A stretch of DNA of 57,834 nucleotides from JAAYJR01 sp964563975 (GTDB lineage: Bacteria > Bacteroidota > Bacteroidia > Bacteroidales > Prolixibacteraceae): assembly GCA_964563975.1 (NCBI GenBank), contig CAZLZJ010000007.1:1-57834 (forward strand), written 5' to 3'. How positions within the stretch are numbered: the stretch's first letter is position 1; each line of letters begins with the position of its first letter. A program made the position numbers and the translations under genes. Shown here piece by piece: positions 36,127-45,038 of this stretch. The notes beneath the pieces are model-generated. The model saw only the letters and a list, made by a program, of their open reading frames with translations, was not told the origin of the DNA and did no database searches.

Positions 36127-37887
36127 TGATTCGAAAAACTTATGCAGCTCCTTATTCAGTAATGGTTTTATTTCAGCTTTTACTTTTTTGTGATAATTGT
36201 TAACCCACTCTTTCTCCTCTTTTGTAAGAAGTTCCGGTTTTATCAGATTAATATCTACAGGAAATAATGTAATTGTTTCGAATCCCAAAAAAGTACCAAA
36301 TTCTGTCTCCTCTTTTTTTACACACTCCATCATATTTTCTATACGAATGCCATATTTTCCTTCACGATACAGACCCGGCTCATTTGAGAGAACCATTCCT
36401 GCGGAAATAGGTATTTCACTATAATCATGGCGTATGGAGACCGGTCCTTCATGGACATTCAAAAAGTGCCCGATACCATGACCGGTGCCATGTCCATAGT
36501 TCATACCGTGTTTCCAGAGCGATTTTCTTGCCAGGATATCAATTTGCCAACCTTTGGTGCCCCGGGGAAAAACAGCTTCTGAAAGAGAAATAACTCCTTT
36601 AAGTACTAATGTAAAATCTGTTTTTTGCTGCTCAGTAACAGGCCCCAGGGCAAAAGTTCTTGTTATATCGGTTGTTCCATTGAGGTAATGCCCTCCCGAG
36701 TCAACCAGCAAAATGCCCTCTTTCTTTAATTGAAAAGCCTTGGTTTTACATGCACTGTAATGCACAACAGCTCCATGTTCCCCGTAACCCACGATAGGCG
36801 CAAAGCTTTCTCCTTTGTATCCGGTTTGCCGGTTCCGGAACTCCGCTATTTTAAGCCCTGCCGTATATTCGGTCAGCTCAGGCGATTCTCTGTTTTGTTT
36901 CAGCCAGTATAAAAATTCTGTTAATGCCACGCCATCTTTTTTTGCAGCTTCACGGAAACCTGCCAGTTCAACAGCACTCTTTTTTGACTTGAGTGTTGAT
37001 ATTATTGACAATCCCTCTTTTATTTTATTATTTGTGAATAGTGCACTGTAAACAGAATAGTTAGCGGTAAACGGATCTAAATAAACAGTATTTTCTTTTA
37101 GTGATTTAAGCTGAGAAAAGAAATCACTGTATCCGGCAACTTTTATCTTCTCTTTTTCAAGTTTTACTTTTAATTGATATGGTATTTTATTGTTGTCTGT
37201 GAAAAGAGTGTAATTATCTTTACCGATAATACCGTAGCCTGTAAATACCGGATTATAAAGAACATCAGAACCTCTAAGATTAAAAAGCCATGCAAGCTCG
37301 TCAGTAGTGGTTATAATCTGCATATCGGCATCTAATCGCTTAAGTTCAGTCAAAACCTGCTCTTTTTTCTCTTTTCTTGACAGACCTGCATATTTTACGG
37401 GAAATTCAAAAATTTCATTTTTTGGAAGTTCAGGCCTGCCAGGCCACATTTTATCAAATATGCTATATGTTTCTGTCATGTGAATGCCTGCAGCTTCTAA
37501 GTTTTTACTTAAATTTCTGTACCCGGACAGAGTGAGAGTTCGGGGATCAAATCCCATTTTGCTGCCGGGCGATAATTTTTTTGGCAGCCATATTTCAGGG
37601 GTTACTGCTTCAGGCACCTTCAGCTTATACATTTTTATTCCGGAACCTTTTAACTGCTCTGCTGCCTGTAGAAAATACCTTGAATCAGTCCAAAGTCCGG
37701 CCTCTTCCTGAGTTACTATAATGATACCGTTAGATCCTGTAAAGCCTGAAATAAACTCCCTTATTTGCCAGTGTTTTGTCATATATTCGCCCGAATGTGG
37801 ATCTGTTCCTGATATATATAATGCATCTAAGTTGCGTTTAAGCAGTTCTAACCGTAGGGTTTTTATATTTTGGCGGGCATCATTCAT
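36106..37887 (-). CDS. Aminopeptidase P family protein (Xaa-Pro aminopeptidase)
   Basis: Cleaves N-terminal residues before proline; two-metal pita-bread enzyme. The 593 residues form the three-domain long form: two creatinase N-like domains (about 1-310) and the C-terminal catalytic domain with metal ligands in LLVDSGGHYLNGTTDITRT (two Asp), HGTGHGIGHFLNVHEGP (His), SNEPGLY (Glu) and RIENMM (Glu). All five ligand positions are present. No signal peptide is seen, so it is cytoplasmic. It is convergent with the WbqC-like gene and overlaps it by 21 bases. Confidence 0.92.
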   Translation of the reverse strand: MNDARQNIKTLRLELLKRNLDALYISGTDPHSGEYMTKHWQIREFISGFTGSNGIIIVTQEEAGLWTDSRYFLQAAEQLKGSGIKMYKLKVPEAVTPEIWLPKKLSPGSKMGFDPRTLTLSGYRNLSKNLEAAGIHMTETYSIFDKMWPGRPELPKNEIFEFPVKYAGLSRKEKKEQVLTELKRLDADMQIITTTDELAWLFNLRGSDVLYNPVFTGYGIIGKDNYTLFTDNNKIPYQLKVKLEKEKIKVAGYSDFFSQLKSLKENTVYLDPFTANYSVYSALFTNNKIKEGLSIISTLKSKKSAVELAGFREAAKKDGVALTEFLYWLKQNRESPELTEYTAGLKIAEFRNRQTGYKGESFAPIVGYGEHGAVVHYSACKTKAFQLKKEGILLVDSGGHYLNGTTDITRTFALGPVTEQQKTDFTLVLKGVISLSEAVFPRGTKGWQIDILARKSLWKHGMNYGHGTGHGIGHFLNVHEGPVSIRHDYSEIPISAGMVLSNEPGLYREGKYGIRIENMMECVKKEETEFGTFLGFETITLFPVDINLIKPELLTKEEKEWVNNYHKKVKAEIKPLLNKELHKFFESLTREID

Positions 37888-37935
37888 CTGTTTGATTTTT
37901 TTCAGGCTGTTTAATTTTGAAATGATCTATTTATG

Positions 37936-38463
37936 TTATTTTTTGAAAAATTGTTTAACAAATGATCTGATTGAAGGAGCCGGGATATTGTTATAATCTA
38001 TCTCCTTTTCCGAGAAAAAACCAAAATCAGAAATATCATCCATAGGCTTAAGGTTATCAAGAGAATAAGGTTCAACACTAAATGCCATGTCGAGTGTAAA
38101 GACTATTAATCCGTCAAAAAGATACTCATTAGGTAATGATCCTATATATTTAACAGATTTAACTTTAAGCCCCAGTTCTTCGTTTAATTCCCGTTTTACT
38201 GCATTTTCGGCTGTTTCCCCGGGGTTAATAAATCCACCGGGAAGGTCGAGTTTACCATAATCAGGCTCAATACCCCTGACTGTCAGCAGCAGTTTATTGT
38301 TGCTGTTACTTATGAGAGCAGCAACTGCAGCGGCAGAATTTATAAACATAAGAAAGCCACAATTGTAACATTTTAATGATCTTTCAGATTTAGCTTTGAA
38401 CTCACCTGATCCGCATTTTGGACAAAAACGAAGAATATTGACAGGATGACAAGATTTCATCAT
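37936..38463 (-). CDS. NUDIX hydrolase with N-terminal zinc ribbon
   Basis: Hydrolyses a nucleoside-diphosphate-X compound. The zinc ribbon has two CxxC pairs (Cys14/Cys17 and Cys32/Cys35). The Nudix box is GFINPGETAENAVKRELNEELGL, a full match to GX5EX7REUXEEXGU. At 175 residues the arrangement resembles NudC-type NADH/NAD-cap hydrolases, but the large NudC N-terminal domain is missing, so another nucleotide is possible. The ATG overlaps the stop of the upstream esterase gene once the assembly gap is corrected (TGATG). Confidence 0.88.
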   Translation of the reverse strand: MMKSCHPVNILRFCPKCGSGEFKAKSERSLKCYNCGFLMFINSAAAVAALISNSNNKLLLTVRGIEPDYGKLDLPGGFINPGETAENAVKRELNEELGLKVKSVKYIGSLPNEYLFDGLIVFTLDMAFSVEPYSLDNLKPMDDISDFGFFSEKEIDYNNIPAPSIRSFVKQFFKK

Positions 38464-39517
38464 TTAATAATTTTAATTGCTTTAAGCCATAAATAGAACA
38501 GTTCCGGCCATTGGTCTGCGGGAAGGTTTTTTTTATTCATTCCAAAGCCATGACCTCCTTCTCTGAAAATATGTATTTCAGCAGGGATATTTTCTCTTTT
38601 CAGGGCTGAATAAAATTCAATTGAGTTTTTTGGCAATACAACCTTGTCATCATCGGCAAGTACTAAAAAAGCAGGAGGAGTATTTTCCGTTACGTGCNNN
38701 NNNNNNNNNNNNNNNNNNNNNNNNNNNNNNNNNNNNNNNNNNNNNNNNNNNNNNNNNNNNNNNNNNNNNNNNNNNNNNNNNNNNNNNNNNNNNNNNNCTT
38801 GTCATCATCGGCAAGTACTAAAAAAGCAGGAGGAGTATTTTCCGTTACGTGCAGTTCATTTGAGTACATTTCAGTCAAATGCCGGTTATTTCCTTCACCG
38901 ATAAGGTTTTTTCGCGATCCCATATGCCCGAACTCCTCATTAAAAGAGATTACAGGATAGAGGAGCAACATAAAATCGGGACGGCAACTGATATTTTCGG
39001 GTGGCAATTGACTCTCTTTTGGGTTTATATTAAATTGAGTTCCTATTGTTGAAGCCAGATGACCCCCTGCTGACGAACCAGCTATTCCTATTTTATCTGT
39101 GTTGATCTTCCATTTTTCCGCATTTGCCCTGACGATACGTATAGCCTGTCTGGCGTCACAAGATGGTATTTCATGGTGTCCATAGGGTAAGCGATATTTA
39201 AGCACCACACCGGCAATACCTTTTGATTGCAGCCATTTGGCTATTTCAAACCCTTCGTGGTCCATGGCTAAAATACCGTATCCCCCTCCGGGACATATAA
39301 CTACTGCTGCGCCGGTGTTGATCTCATCAACCGGAAGAAATACAAAAATTTCTGCCACTGACACATTTCTAACCCGTATCCCTTCAAATTTTTCTTCAGG
39401 TTTGTCCATTCCATTGTGGTTTGGGGCGCCGTTTGGCCATACTTTTAAGATTTTATCCTGTGCCGGAGAAGTCGTTGCTAAAATAGAAAAGATTAATAAA
39501 AGACAGAATTGCTTCAC
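38460..39517 (-). CDS. Secreted alpha/beta hydrolase (esterase), interrupted only by an assembly gap
   Basis: Probable acetylxylan-esterase-like or lipase-like hydrolase. A signal peptide (ends TTSPAQD) precedes an HGGG-like region (VVICPGGGYG), the nucleophile elbow GSSAGGHLAS and, after the gap, the Asp of LADDDKVVLP and the His of GGHGFG. The 100 N at 38698-38797 are flanked by an identical 55-base overlap, and collapsing the repeat plus N (155 bases) restores one open frame of 300 codons ending in TGA at 38460-38462. As given the frame is broken. The stop overlaps the NUDIX start, as expected of an intact operon. Confidence 0.85.
38643..38852. repeat. 55-base exact duplicate around a 100-N assembly gap
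   Basis: Bases 38643-38697 and 38798-38852 are identical (55 bases) and flank 100 N. The length equals a common assembler k-mer, which points to two overlapping contigs joined with a standard gap of unknown size rather than a real repeat. Confidence 0.9.
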
Positions 39518-39568
39518 TTGTTGAATTTTTAATTATTATAATTTTTATTCACTTTTTCAAAAAGTCAG

Positions 39569-40366
39569 TTAAAAAGGAGAATCAGGTTCATTTGCAAACA
39601 TCCTATATGACATTTTATCTACAAACCCGGGACAAATTTTTGAAAGGAACACGGTTAATTTGCCTTCAATGAAAGTAAGGATCAACTGCCGTTTTCTTTT
39701 TTCTGCAGCATTGTATATATGTCCGGCACAATCTTCTGCCGACATCATTTTTTGTTCGTTTCGCGGTGTTTCTCCCTGAGGACTGCCATTTGCCGTAAGT
39801 GCTGATTTTCTGATTTCGGAAGCAGTAAATCCCGGCGCAACAATTAATACATGAAGCCCGGTTTTCATATTTTCCGTTCGTAAAGTTTCTAAAAATCCCC
39901 TTACTGCAAATTTGGAAGCTGAATAACCTGTTCTGCCGGGCAGGCCGGTATATCCTCCAACTGAAATTATTCCAATAAGTGTGCCCCGGCTTTTTATAAG
40001 GTAGGGGAGTGCATACTTGGAACAATATACCGTTCCCCAAAAATTTACATCCATCACCCTGCGGATTACATCAAGGCTGATATCATTAAAAAGTGCGCGC
40101 ATTGATATTCCTGCATTGTTTATAAGTATATCTATATGTCCGAACTTTTCAATAGCTTTTTCAATCAGGGCTTTGCAATCAGACTCAACGGTTACATCTG
40201 TTCTTACGGTCAGAACTTCTGCATTCAGGGTATTCCGAATCTCCTTTAGCCGATCTTCACGCCTGGCTCCCAGTACCAAGCACCATCCTTTATCTGCATA
40301 TTTTTTTGCAAGTGCTTTCCCGATTCCGGAGGAAGCACCGGTAATAATTGCTACTTTTTTCTGCAT
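39569..40366 (-). CDS. SDR family oxidoreductase
   Basis: Classical NAD(P)-dependent short-chain dehydrogenase of 265 residues. Motifs are TGASSGIGKA at the start, NNAGIS near residue 88, and the catalytic YSASK (Tyr and Lys four apart) near residue 157, preceded by an active-site Ser-like stretch (LIGIISVGGYTG). The C-terminal part (about 215-265) is hydrophobic and may form a membrane anchor, as in DhrS-like members. The nearby esterase and aldose epimerase genes give no firm clue to the substrate. The gap to the esterase gene is about 50 bases. Confidence 0.88.
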   Translation of the reverse strand: MQKKVAIITGASSGIGKALAKKYADKGWCLVLGARREDRLKEIRNTLNAEVLTVRTDVTVESDCKALIEKAIEKFGHIDILINNAGISMRALFNDISLDVIRRVMDVNFWGTVYCSKYALPYLIKSRGTLIGIISVGGYTGLPGRTGYSASKFAVRGFLETLRTENMKTGLHVLIVAPGFTASEIRKSALTANGSPQGETPRNEQKMMSAEDCAGHIYNAAEKRKRQLILTFIEGKLTVFLSKICPGFVDKMSYRMFANEPDSPF

Positions 40367-40396
40367 AAGTTTGCAATTTGTTAAAAAAAATTAAAT

Positions 40397-41521
40397 TTAT
40401 TTAACTGAGAATTTAAAAATTGTAGTTGATTTGTACATCTCACCCGGTTTCAATAGAGTTGAAGGGAACGCCGGCTGGTTAGGAGTATCCGGAAAATGTT
40501 GTGTTTCAAGACAGAATCCGGTACGTTTGGTATAAGGCCTGCCTTTTTTGCCTGTTTCATCTCCTTTAAGATGGTTGCCGGTGTAAAGTTGTACTCCCGG
40601 CTCTGTGGTGTAGACCTCCATATACCTGCCGCTTTCAGGCTCAAATGCACTTGCGGCAAATGCAAGGACTCCCGGTTCTTTATTGATTACATAATTAAAG
40701 TCATATCCCGATCCATAAACTAACTGGGGGTTGTCTGTATCAATAAATTCCCCGATTCTGCGGGGTGAGGTAAAATCCAGTCCGGTGCCCCTGATATCTG
40801 CAATTTCGCCTGTAGGTATCATTGATGCATCAAGAACCGGAGTTGACTTATCTGCATTTATCACTAAGATATGGTCAAGAATATCACCGTTACCCTCTCC
40901 CCGGAGATTAAAGTAAGTGTGGTTTGTAACATTTATATGGGTATATTCATCGGTAGTGACTTCATAATCCAGCCTGAGTTCATCTTCATCGGTCAGGGTA
41001 TATTTTACCCTTACTGTTTTGTTTCCGGGAAATCCAAATTCCCCATCCGGGCTGTCAAGCATAAAAGTGGTAATATTCCCCTGCTTTTCATAGTCCCATA
41101 CCATTCTGTACCAGCTGTCAGGTCCTGAATGCAGACAAGCTTCACCGTTATTTACAGGCAGGTTGTAGGTTTTATCTCCGATAGTGAACTTAGCCCCTGA
41201 AATACGGTTTGCATAGGGACCCACCACAGCCCCGTGGCTGGCACCATATTTCAGGTAATCGTCGATTGATTTAAAGCCAAGTATCACATCATCAAAATCT
41301 CCGTTTTTATTCTTAGCATATACTGAAACAATTTTTGCACCATAATTGGTCAATGTAACTACCATCCCATTTTTATTCTCCATTTTAAATAACCGGGTTG
41401 ATTTTCCATCAACCACTGCATCAAAATCAGCATTTGTATATGGCATTTCAATCTCTTTTTTAATTTCAGCAGAGCAAGCAACAAAAACAATAACATAAAT
41501 AAAAAAAAGCAGGTTCTTCAT
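40397..41521 (-). CDS. Aldose 1-epimerase (galactose mutarotase), lipoprotein
   Basis: Interconverts alpha and beta anomers of aldoses. A lipobox (FVAC near residue 16) follows a hydrophobic N-terminus, so the enzyme is anchored in the envelope. Family motifs are VTLTNYGAKIVSVYAKNK, VVGPYANRISGAKF, HINVTNHTYFNLRGEG with the catalytic His, SGYDFNYV and the catalytic Glu in GFCLETQHFPDTPNQ. Length of 374 with the signal region is normal. An export signal suggests action on sugars released outside the inner membrane. Confidence 0.92.
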   Translation of the reverse strand: MKNLLFFIYVIVFVACSAEIKKEIEMPYTNADFDAVVDGKSTRLFKMENKNGMVVTLTNYGAKIVSVYAKNKNGDFDDVILGFKSIDDYLKYGASHGAVVGPYANRISGAKFTIGDKTYNLPVNNGEACLHSGPDSWYRMVWDYEKQGNITTFMLDSPDGEFGFPGNKTVRVKYTLTDEDELRLDYEVTTDEYTHINVTNHTYFNLRGEGNGDILDHILVINADKSTPVLDASMIPTGEIADIRGTGLDFTSPRRIGEFIDTDNPQLVYGSGYDFNYVINKEPGVLAFAASAFEPESGRYMEVYTTEPGVQLYTGNHLKGDETGKKGRPYTKRTGFCLETQHFPDTPNQPAFPSTLLKPGEMYKSTTIFKFSVK

Positions 41522-41592
41522 AATATTATCAGTTTAAGTATTTTTGTGATGATATTTACATCAGAACGTCAGTCGATAAAATTACAAATTAA

Positions 41593-41937
41593 TTACTTTA
41601 CTTTTTCAACAATAGCCTTAAATGCTTCAGGCTGGTTCATGGCTAAATCGGCCAGTACTTTCCGGTTGATAAGGATGTTTTTTTCTTTTAACAGCCCCAT
41701 GAACCGTGAATATGATAATCCTTCAATTCTTGCAGCAGCGTTAATACGCTGTATCCATAATGCACGAAAGGTTCTTTTTTTTGTTTTTCTGTCGCGATAA
41801 GCATATTGCAGTCCTTTTTCATAGGTACCTTTAGCGACTGTCCAGACATTTTTACGCGCACCGAAATAACCTTTAGTTCTTTTTAATATTTTTTTTCTTC
41901 GGGCACGTGATGCTGCATGATTTACACTTCTTGGCAT
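41593..41937 (-). CDS. rplT: 50S ribosomal protein L20
   Basis: Large-subunit protein needed early in assembly; in many bacteria it also represses its own operon by binding the mRNA. The 114 residues are very basic at the start (ARRKKILKRTKGYFGARKN), then KRTFRALWIQRINAAARIEGLSYSRFM, the usual L20 core. It ends the thrS-infC-rpmI-rplT run on the minus strand. Confidence 0.97.
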   Translation of the reverse strand: MPRSVNHAASRARRKKILKRTKGYFGARKNVWTVAKGTYEKGLQYAYRDRKTKKRTFRALWIQRINAAARIEGLSYSRFMGLLKEKNILINRKVLADLAMNQPEAFKAIVEKVK

Positions 41938-42020
41938 ACTTTTGTTTTTTTGATTATTGGCGTTCCCGGTGTAGGGATACTTTTAAGCACAATAATCCGG
42001 TTAATAACTATTTTTTAATT

Positions 42021-42218
42021 TTACTTTAAGTTTAAAAGAAACTTCACATGATTCTCATTGTCTTTGTCAACAGTAGTCCAGTAGCCCAGATTACGTTTAC
42101 GCTTTTTACTTTTTTTAGTGAGAATGTGGCTTTTATAAGCATGTTTTCTTTTAATCTTTCCTGTTCCGGTAAGCTTAAATCGTTTTTTTGCTCCGGAATT
42201 TGTCTTCATTTTTGGCAT
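42021..42218 (-). CDS. rpmI: 50S ribosomal protein L35
   Basis: Small, highly basic large-subunit protein of 65 residues (MPKMKTNSGAKKRFKLTGTG, then KRKHAYKSHILTKKSKKRKRNL). Length and motifs are standard. It lies 33 bases after the infC stop and 83 bases before rplT. Confidence 0.97.
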   Translation of the reverse strand: MPKMKTNSGAKKRFKLTGTGKIKRKHAYKSHILTKKSKKRKRNLGYWTTVDKDNENHVKFLLNLK

Positions 42219-42251
42219 AATCCTACTTATTTATTTTTATCAAAATCCGTA

Positions 42252-42815
42252 TTATTTCTTTTTAGGCGAAATTATTATTGTCATTCTCTTTCCTTCAAGC
42301 TTTGGCAACTGTTCTACAATACCTAAATCTTCCAGAGCGGTTGCCAGTTTCAGGAGCAGTATTTCTCCCTGTTCTTTAAACAGGATTGATCTTCCTTTAA
42401 AAAAGACATAAGCTTTTACTTTTGCCCCTTCTTTTAAGAACTTTTCTGCATGCCTGAGTTTAAATTCAAAGTCATGGTTATCAGTTTGCGGCCCGAAGCG
42501 GATCTCTTTCACTACAATTTTGAACGCCTTTGCCTTCATCTCCTTTTGTTTCTTTTTTTGCTGGTACAGAAACTTGGAATAGTCAATGATCTTACAAACC
42601 GGGGGATCTGCTTTTGGAGATATTTCCACCAGATCCAGTTCTAATTCATCTGCTATTTTTAAAGCTTCCCTCAAGGGATAGATCCCGGGATTTTCAATAT
42701 TGTCTCCCACTAACCTAACCTGTTGGGCAATAATAAATTTATTGATCCTGTGTTGAGCTCCCCTCTCTCTTTTTCTTCCGGGGTATCTTCCAACGCTTTG
42801 TCTTTTAATTGCTAT
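42252..42815 (-). CDS. infC: Translation initiation factor IF-3, probable AUA start
   Basis: Checks start codons and keeps ribosomal subunits apart. Both IF-3 domains are present (VRLVGDNIENPGIYPLREAL, then VEISPKADPPVCKIIDY; C-terminal KEIRFGPQTDNHDFEFKLRHA). No ATG opens the frame. The only visible GTG, at 42708-42710, would remove the conserved segment before VRLVGDN (RGAQHRINKFIIAQQ). A strong Shine-Dalgarno CCTCCT (42824-42829) lies 8 bases before an ATA codon at 42813-42815, giving 187 residues beginning AIKRQSVGR after the start; an ATT is two codons on. E. coli infC starts at AUU, so a rare start is expected here. The upstream stop TAG in frame rules out a longer protein. Confidence 0.9.
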   Translation of the reverse strand: MAIKRQSVGRYPGRKRERGAQHRINKFIIAQQVRLVGDNIENPGIYPLREALKIADELELDLVEISPKADPPVCKIIDYSKFLYQQKKKQKEMKAKAFKIVVKEIRFGPQTDNHDFEFKLRHAEKFLKEGAKVKAYVFFKGRSILFKEQGEILLLKLATALEDLGIVEQLPKLEGKRMTIIISPKKK

Positions 42816-42851
42816 ACTTTTATCCTCCTATTATTTAGTTAGTTAAAAATT

Positions 42852-44786
42852 TTATTGCTGATTTTTAAGCATGGCCAATACCATGTCAGCAAACTCTTTG
42901 ATTTTCATCACTCCTTGATTTCCATGGCCTTGACGGCGAACTGAAATAGTTTCAGATTCTGCTTCCTGTTCGCCAACAATCAGCATATAAGGAATACGTT
43001 TAAGTTCATTATCGCGTATCTTTCTACCAATCTTCTCATTACGATCGTCAATAATGGTGCGAATATCGTAATTATTTAGAAAACTTAAAACTTTTTGAGC
43101 ATATTCATTATACTTTTCACTGATTGGTAAAAGGACAACCTGTTCCGGGGCAAGCCAAAGAGGAAATTTACCGGCAGTATGTTCAATCAGCACGGCCACA
43201 AAGCGTTCAAGTGATCCGAATGGGGCTCTGTGGATCATTACCGGACGGTGTCTGATGTCATCTGCTCCGGTATATTCAAGATTGAACCTTTCAGGAAGAT
43301 TATAATCGACCTGTATTGTTCCAAGTTGCCAGCTGCGCCCTAATGCATCTCTTACCATAAAATCAAGTTTCGGGCCGTAAAATGCTGCTTCACCTCTCTC
43401 TCTGGTGGTTTTAAGACCTTTTTCTTCGCATGCTTCAATAATAGCTTGCTCGGCTTTATCCCAGCTCTCTTTGGTTCCCATATATTTTTCGGGATTTTCA
43501 TTGTCACGAAGAGAAATCTGGGCAACATAATCATTAAAGTGGAGCGCCTTAAAAATTATGAATATAATATCAATTACCTTTTTAAATTCATCTTTCAGCT
43601 GGTCGGGCCTGCAAAAAATATGTGCATCATCCTGTGTAAAGCCACGCACTCTGGTTAGTCCGTGTAATTCGCCACTTTGCTCATATCTGTAAACGGTTCC
43701 AAATTCAGCCATTCTGACAGGAAGATCCTTATATGAGCGGGGTTTTGATTTGTATATTTCACAATGGTGCGGACAGTTCATTGGCTTAAGCATATACTCT
43801 TCACCTTCTGCCGGAGTGGCAATGGTTCTGAATGAGTCCTTTCCATATTTTTCGTAATGACCTGAAATTTTATATAATTTAACATCACCTATATGTGGAG
43901 TAATGACCTGTTCATAGTTATACATTTTTTGAACTTTTTTAAGGAACTCTTCCAGTTGCATTCTCAGCTGTGTTCCTTTAGGCAACCAAAGAGGCAGCCC
44001 CTGGCCAACAGCATCTGAAAATGTAAACAGCTCCATCTCTTTGCCAATTTTCCTGTGGTCTCTTTTTTTAGCCTCTTCCAGCAATATAAGGTACTCATCC
44101 AACATCTTCTGCTTTGGAAAAGAAACTCCATAAATCCGTGTAAGCATTTTGTTATTTTCGTTACCTCTCCAGTAAGCTCCTGCTATTGATGTAAGTTTTA
44201 TTGCTTTTATATATCCTGTATCCGGCAAATGGGGTCCTCTGCAAAGATCAATAAAACTGCCCTGCTTATAAATAGAGATGGTTCCCTCTTCCAGCTCGCT
44301 TATCAGTTCTAATTTAAGTTCGTCATTTTTAAGTGTAAAAAGCTCTTTTGCCTCTTTTTTGGATATCTCCTTTCTTACAAACGGACTTTGTAACCTTGCC
44401 AGCTCTGCCATCTTTTTTTCAATTTGCCGAAGGTCTTTTTCAGAAAGTTGCCGGTCATCCGGAAGGTCGATATCATAATAAAAACCCATTTCAATGTTTG
44501 GGCCTATACCAAATTTAGTGCCGGGGTATAGTTGTTCAACAGCATCTGCCAAAAGATGGGCAGATGAATGCCAAAAAGCTTCTTTCCCTTCACGATCTTC
44601 CCATGTGTTAAGCTTTATTACGGCATCTCCGGCTATGATACGGGTTAAATCCCACACTTGTCCGTTTACTGTTACCGATAAAACTTTTTTTGCAAGACTA
44701 TTAGATATAGTCTGTGCTATGTCGAGCCCTGTTAATGGTCCCGGAAATTCTTTGACACTATTATCAGGAAACGTTATTTTAATCAT
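42852..44786 (-). CDS. thrS: Threonyl-tRNA synthetase
   Basis: Charges tRNA-Thr. The TGS domain (about 1-60, MIKITFPDNSVKEFPG), the second additional domain with editing motif HSSAHLLADAVEQLYP and catalytic core (motif 2 RMAEFGTVYRYEQSGELHGLTRVRGFTQDDAHIF; motif 3 HRAPFGSLERFVAVLIEH) and the anticodon-binding end are all there. I take the ATG at 44784-44786 as the start; a GTG three codons earlier is possible. It leads the thrS-infC-rpmI-rplT run. The leader is short, so no long attenuator is expected. Confidence 0.96.
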   Translation of the reverse strand: MIKITFPDNSVKEFPGPLTGLDIAQTISNSLAKKVLSVTVNGQVWDLTRIIAGDAVIKLNTWEDREGKEAFWHSSAHLLADAVEQLYPGTKFGIGPNIEMGFYYDIDLPDDRQLSEKDLRQIEKKMAELARLQSPFVRKEISKKEAKELFTLKNDELKLELISELEEGTISIYKQGSFIDLCRGPHLPDTGYIKAIKLTSIAGAYWRGNENNKMLTRIYGVSFPKQKMLDEYLILLEEAKKRDHRKIGKEMELFTFSDAVGQGLPLWLPKGTQLRMQLEEFLKKVQKMYNYEQVITPHIGDVKLYKISGHYEKYGKDSFRTIATPAEGEEYMLKPMNCPHHCEIYKSKPRSYKDLPVRMAEFGTVYRYEQSGELHGLTRVRGFTQDDAHIFCRPDQLKDEFKKVIDIIFIIFKALHFNDYVAQISLRDNENPEKYMGTKESWDKAEQAIIEACEEKGLKTTRERGEAAFYGPKLDFMVRDALGRSWQLGTIQVDYNLPERFNLEYTGADDIRHRPVMIHRAPFGSLERFVAVLIEHTAGKFPLWLAPEQVVLLPISEKYNEYAQKVLSFLNNYDIRTIIDDRNEKIGRKIRDNELKRIPYMLIVGEQEAESETISVRRQGHGNQGVMKIKEFADMVLAMLKNQQ

Positions 44787-44809
44787 TTTTAACACAATTT
44801 TCAGGGGTG

Positions 44810-44817
44810 CAAAGATA
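44810..44817 (-). promoter_or_regulatory. Putative -7 box for the thrS operon
   Basis: The minus strand reads TATCTTTG here, the same -7 octamer as at rnpB and dapB, 23 bases before the thrS start. No matching -33 box is seen. Confidence 0.5.
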
Positions 44818-44941
44818 ATGATTCATTCCGGAACTGTTTTTTTAATTTTAAATTATTTGTTTTGATTGACAATTTATTTTAAAAGGAGAGATATGTGGTT
44901 ATGAATTAGTTGCTAATAATTAGATAATGTTTTATTTTAAT

Positions 44942-44971
44942 TTTGTGCTGACATAACAATTTTTAATTTTG
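44942..44971 (+). promoter_or_regulatory. Strong Bacteroidota-type promoter for the DPP-IV-like gene
   Basis: TTTG at 44942-44945, an 18-base spacer and TAATTTTG at 44964-44971 give a near-ideal promoter. The two boxes sit in a 14-base direct repeat, TTTTAATTTTGTGC, at 44935-44948 and 44961-44974, so each copy supplies one box. The expected leader before the ATG at 45039 is about 60 bases. Confidence 0.65.
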
Positions 44972-45038
44972 TGCAATGTTTTATGAGTTTGCAACTATCG
45001 ATAAATTAATTATTATTTTTTAATTAAGATATTTCAAA

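Noticed and set aside
38643..38852. Real 55-base duplication or mobile insertion in the esterase
   Set aside because: Exactly 100 N between identical k-mer-length ends is an assembly mark, and collapse restores the frame.
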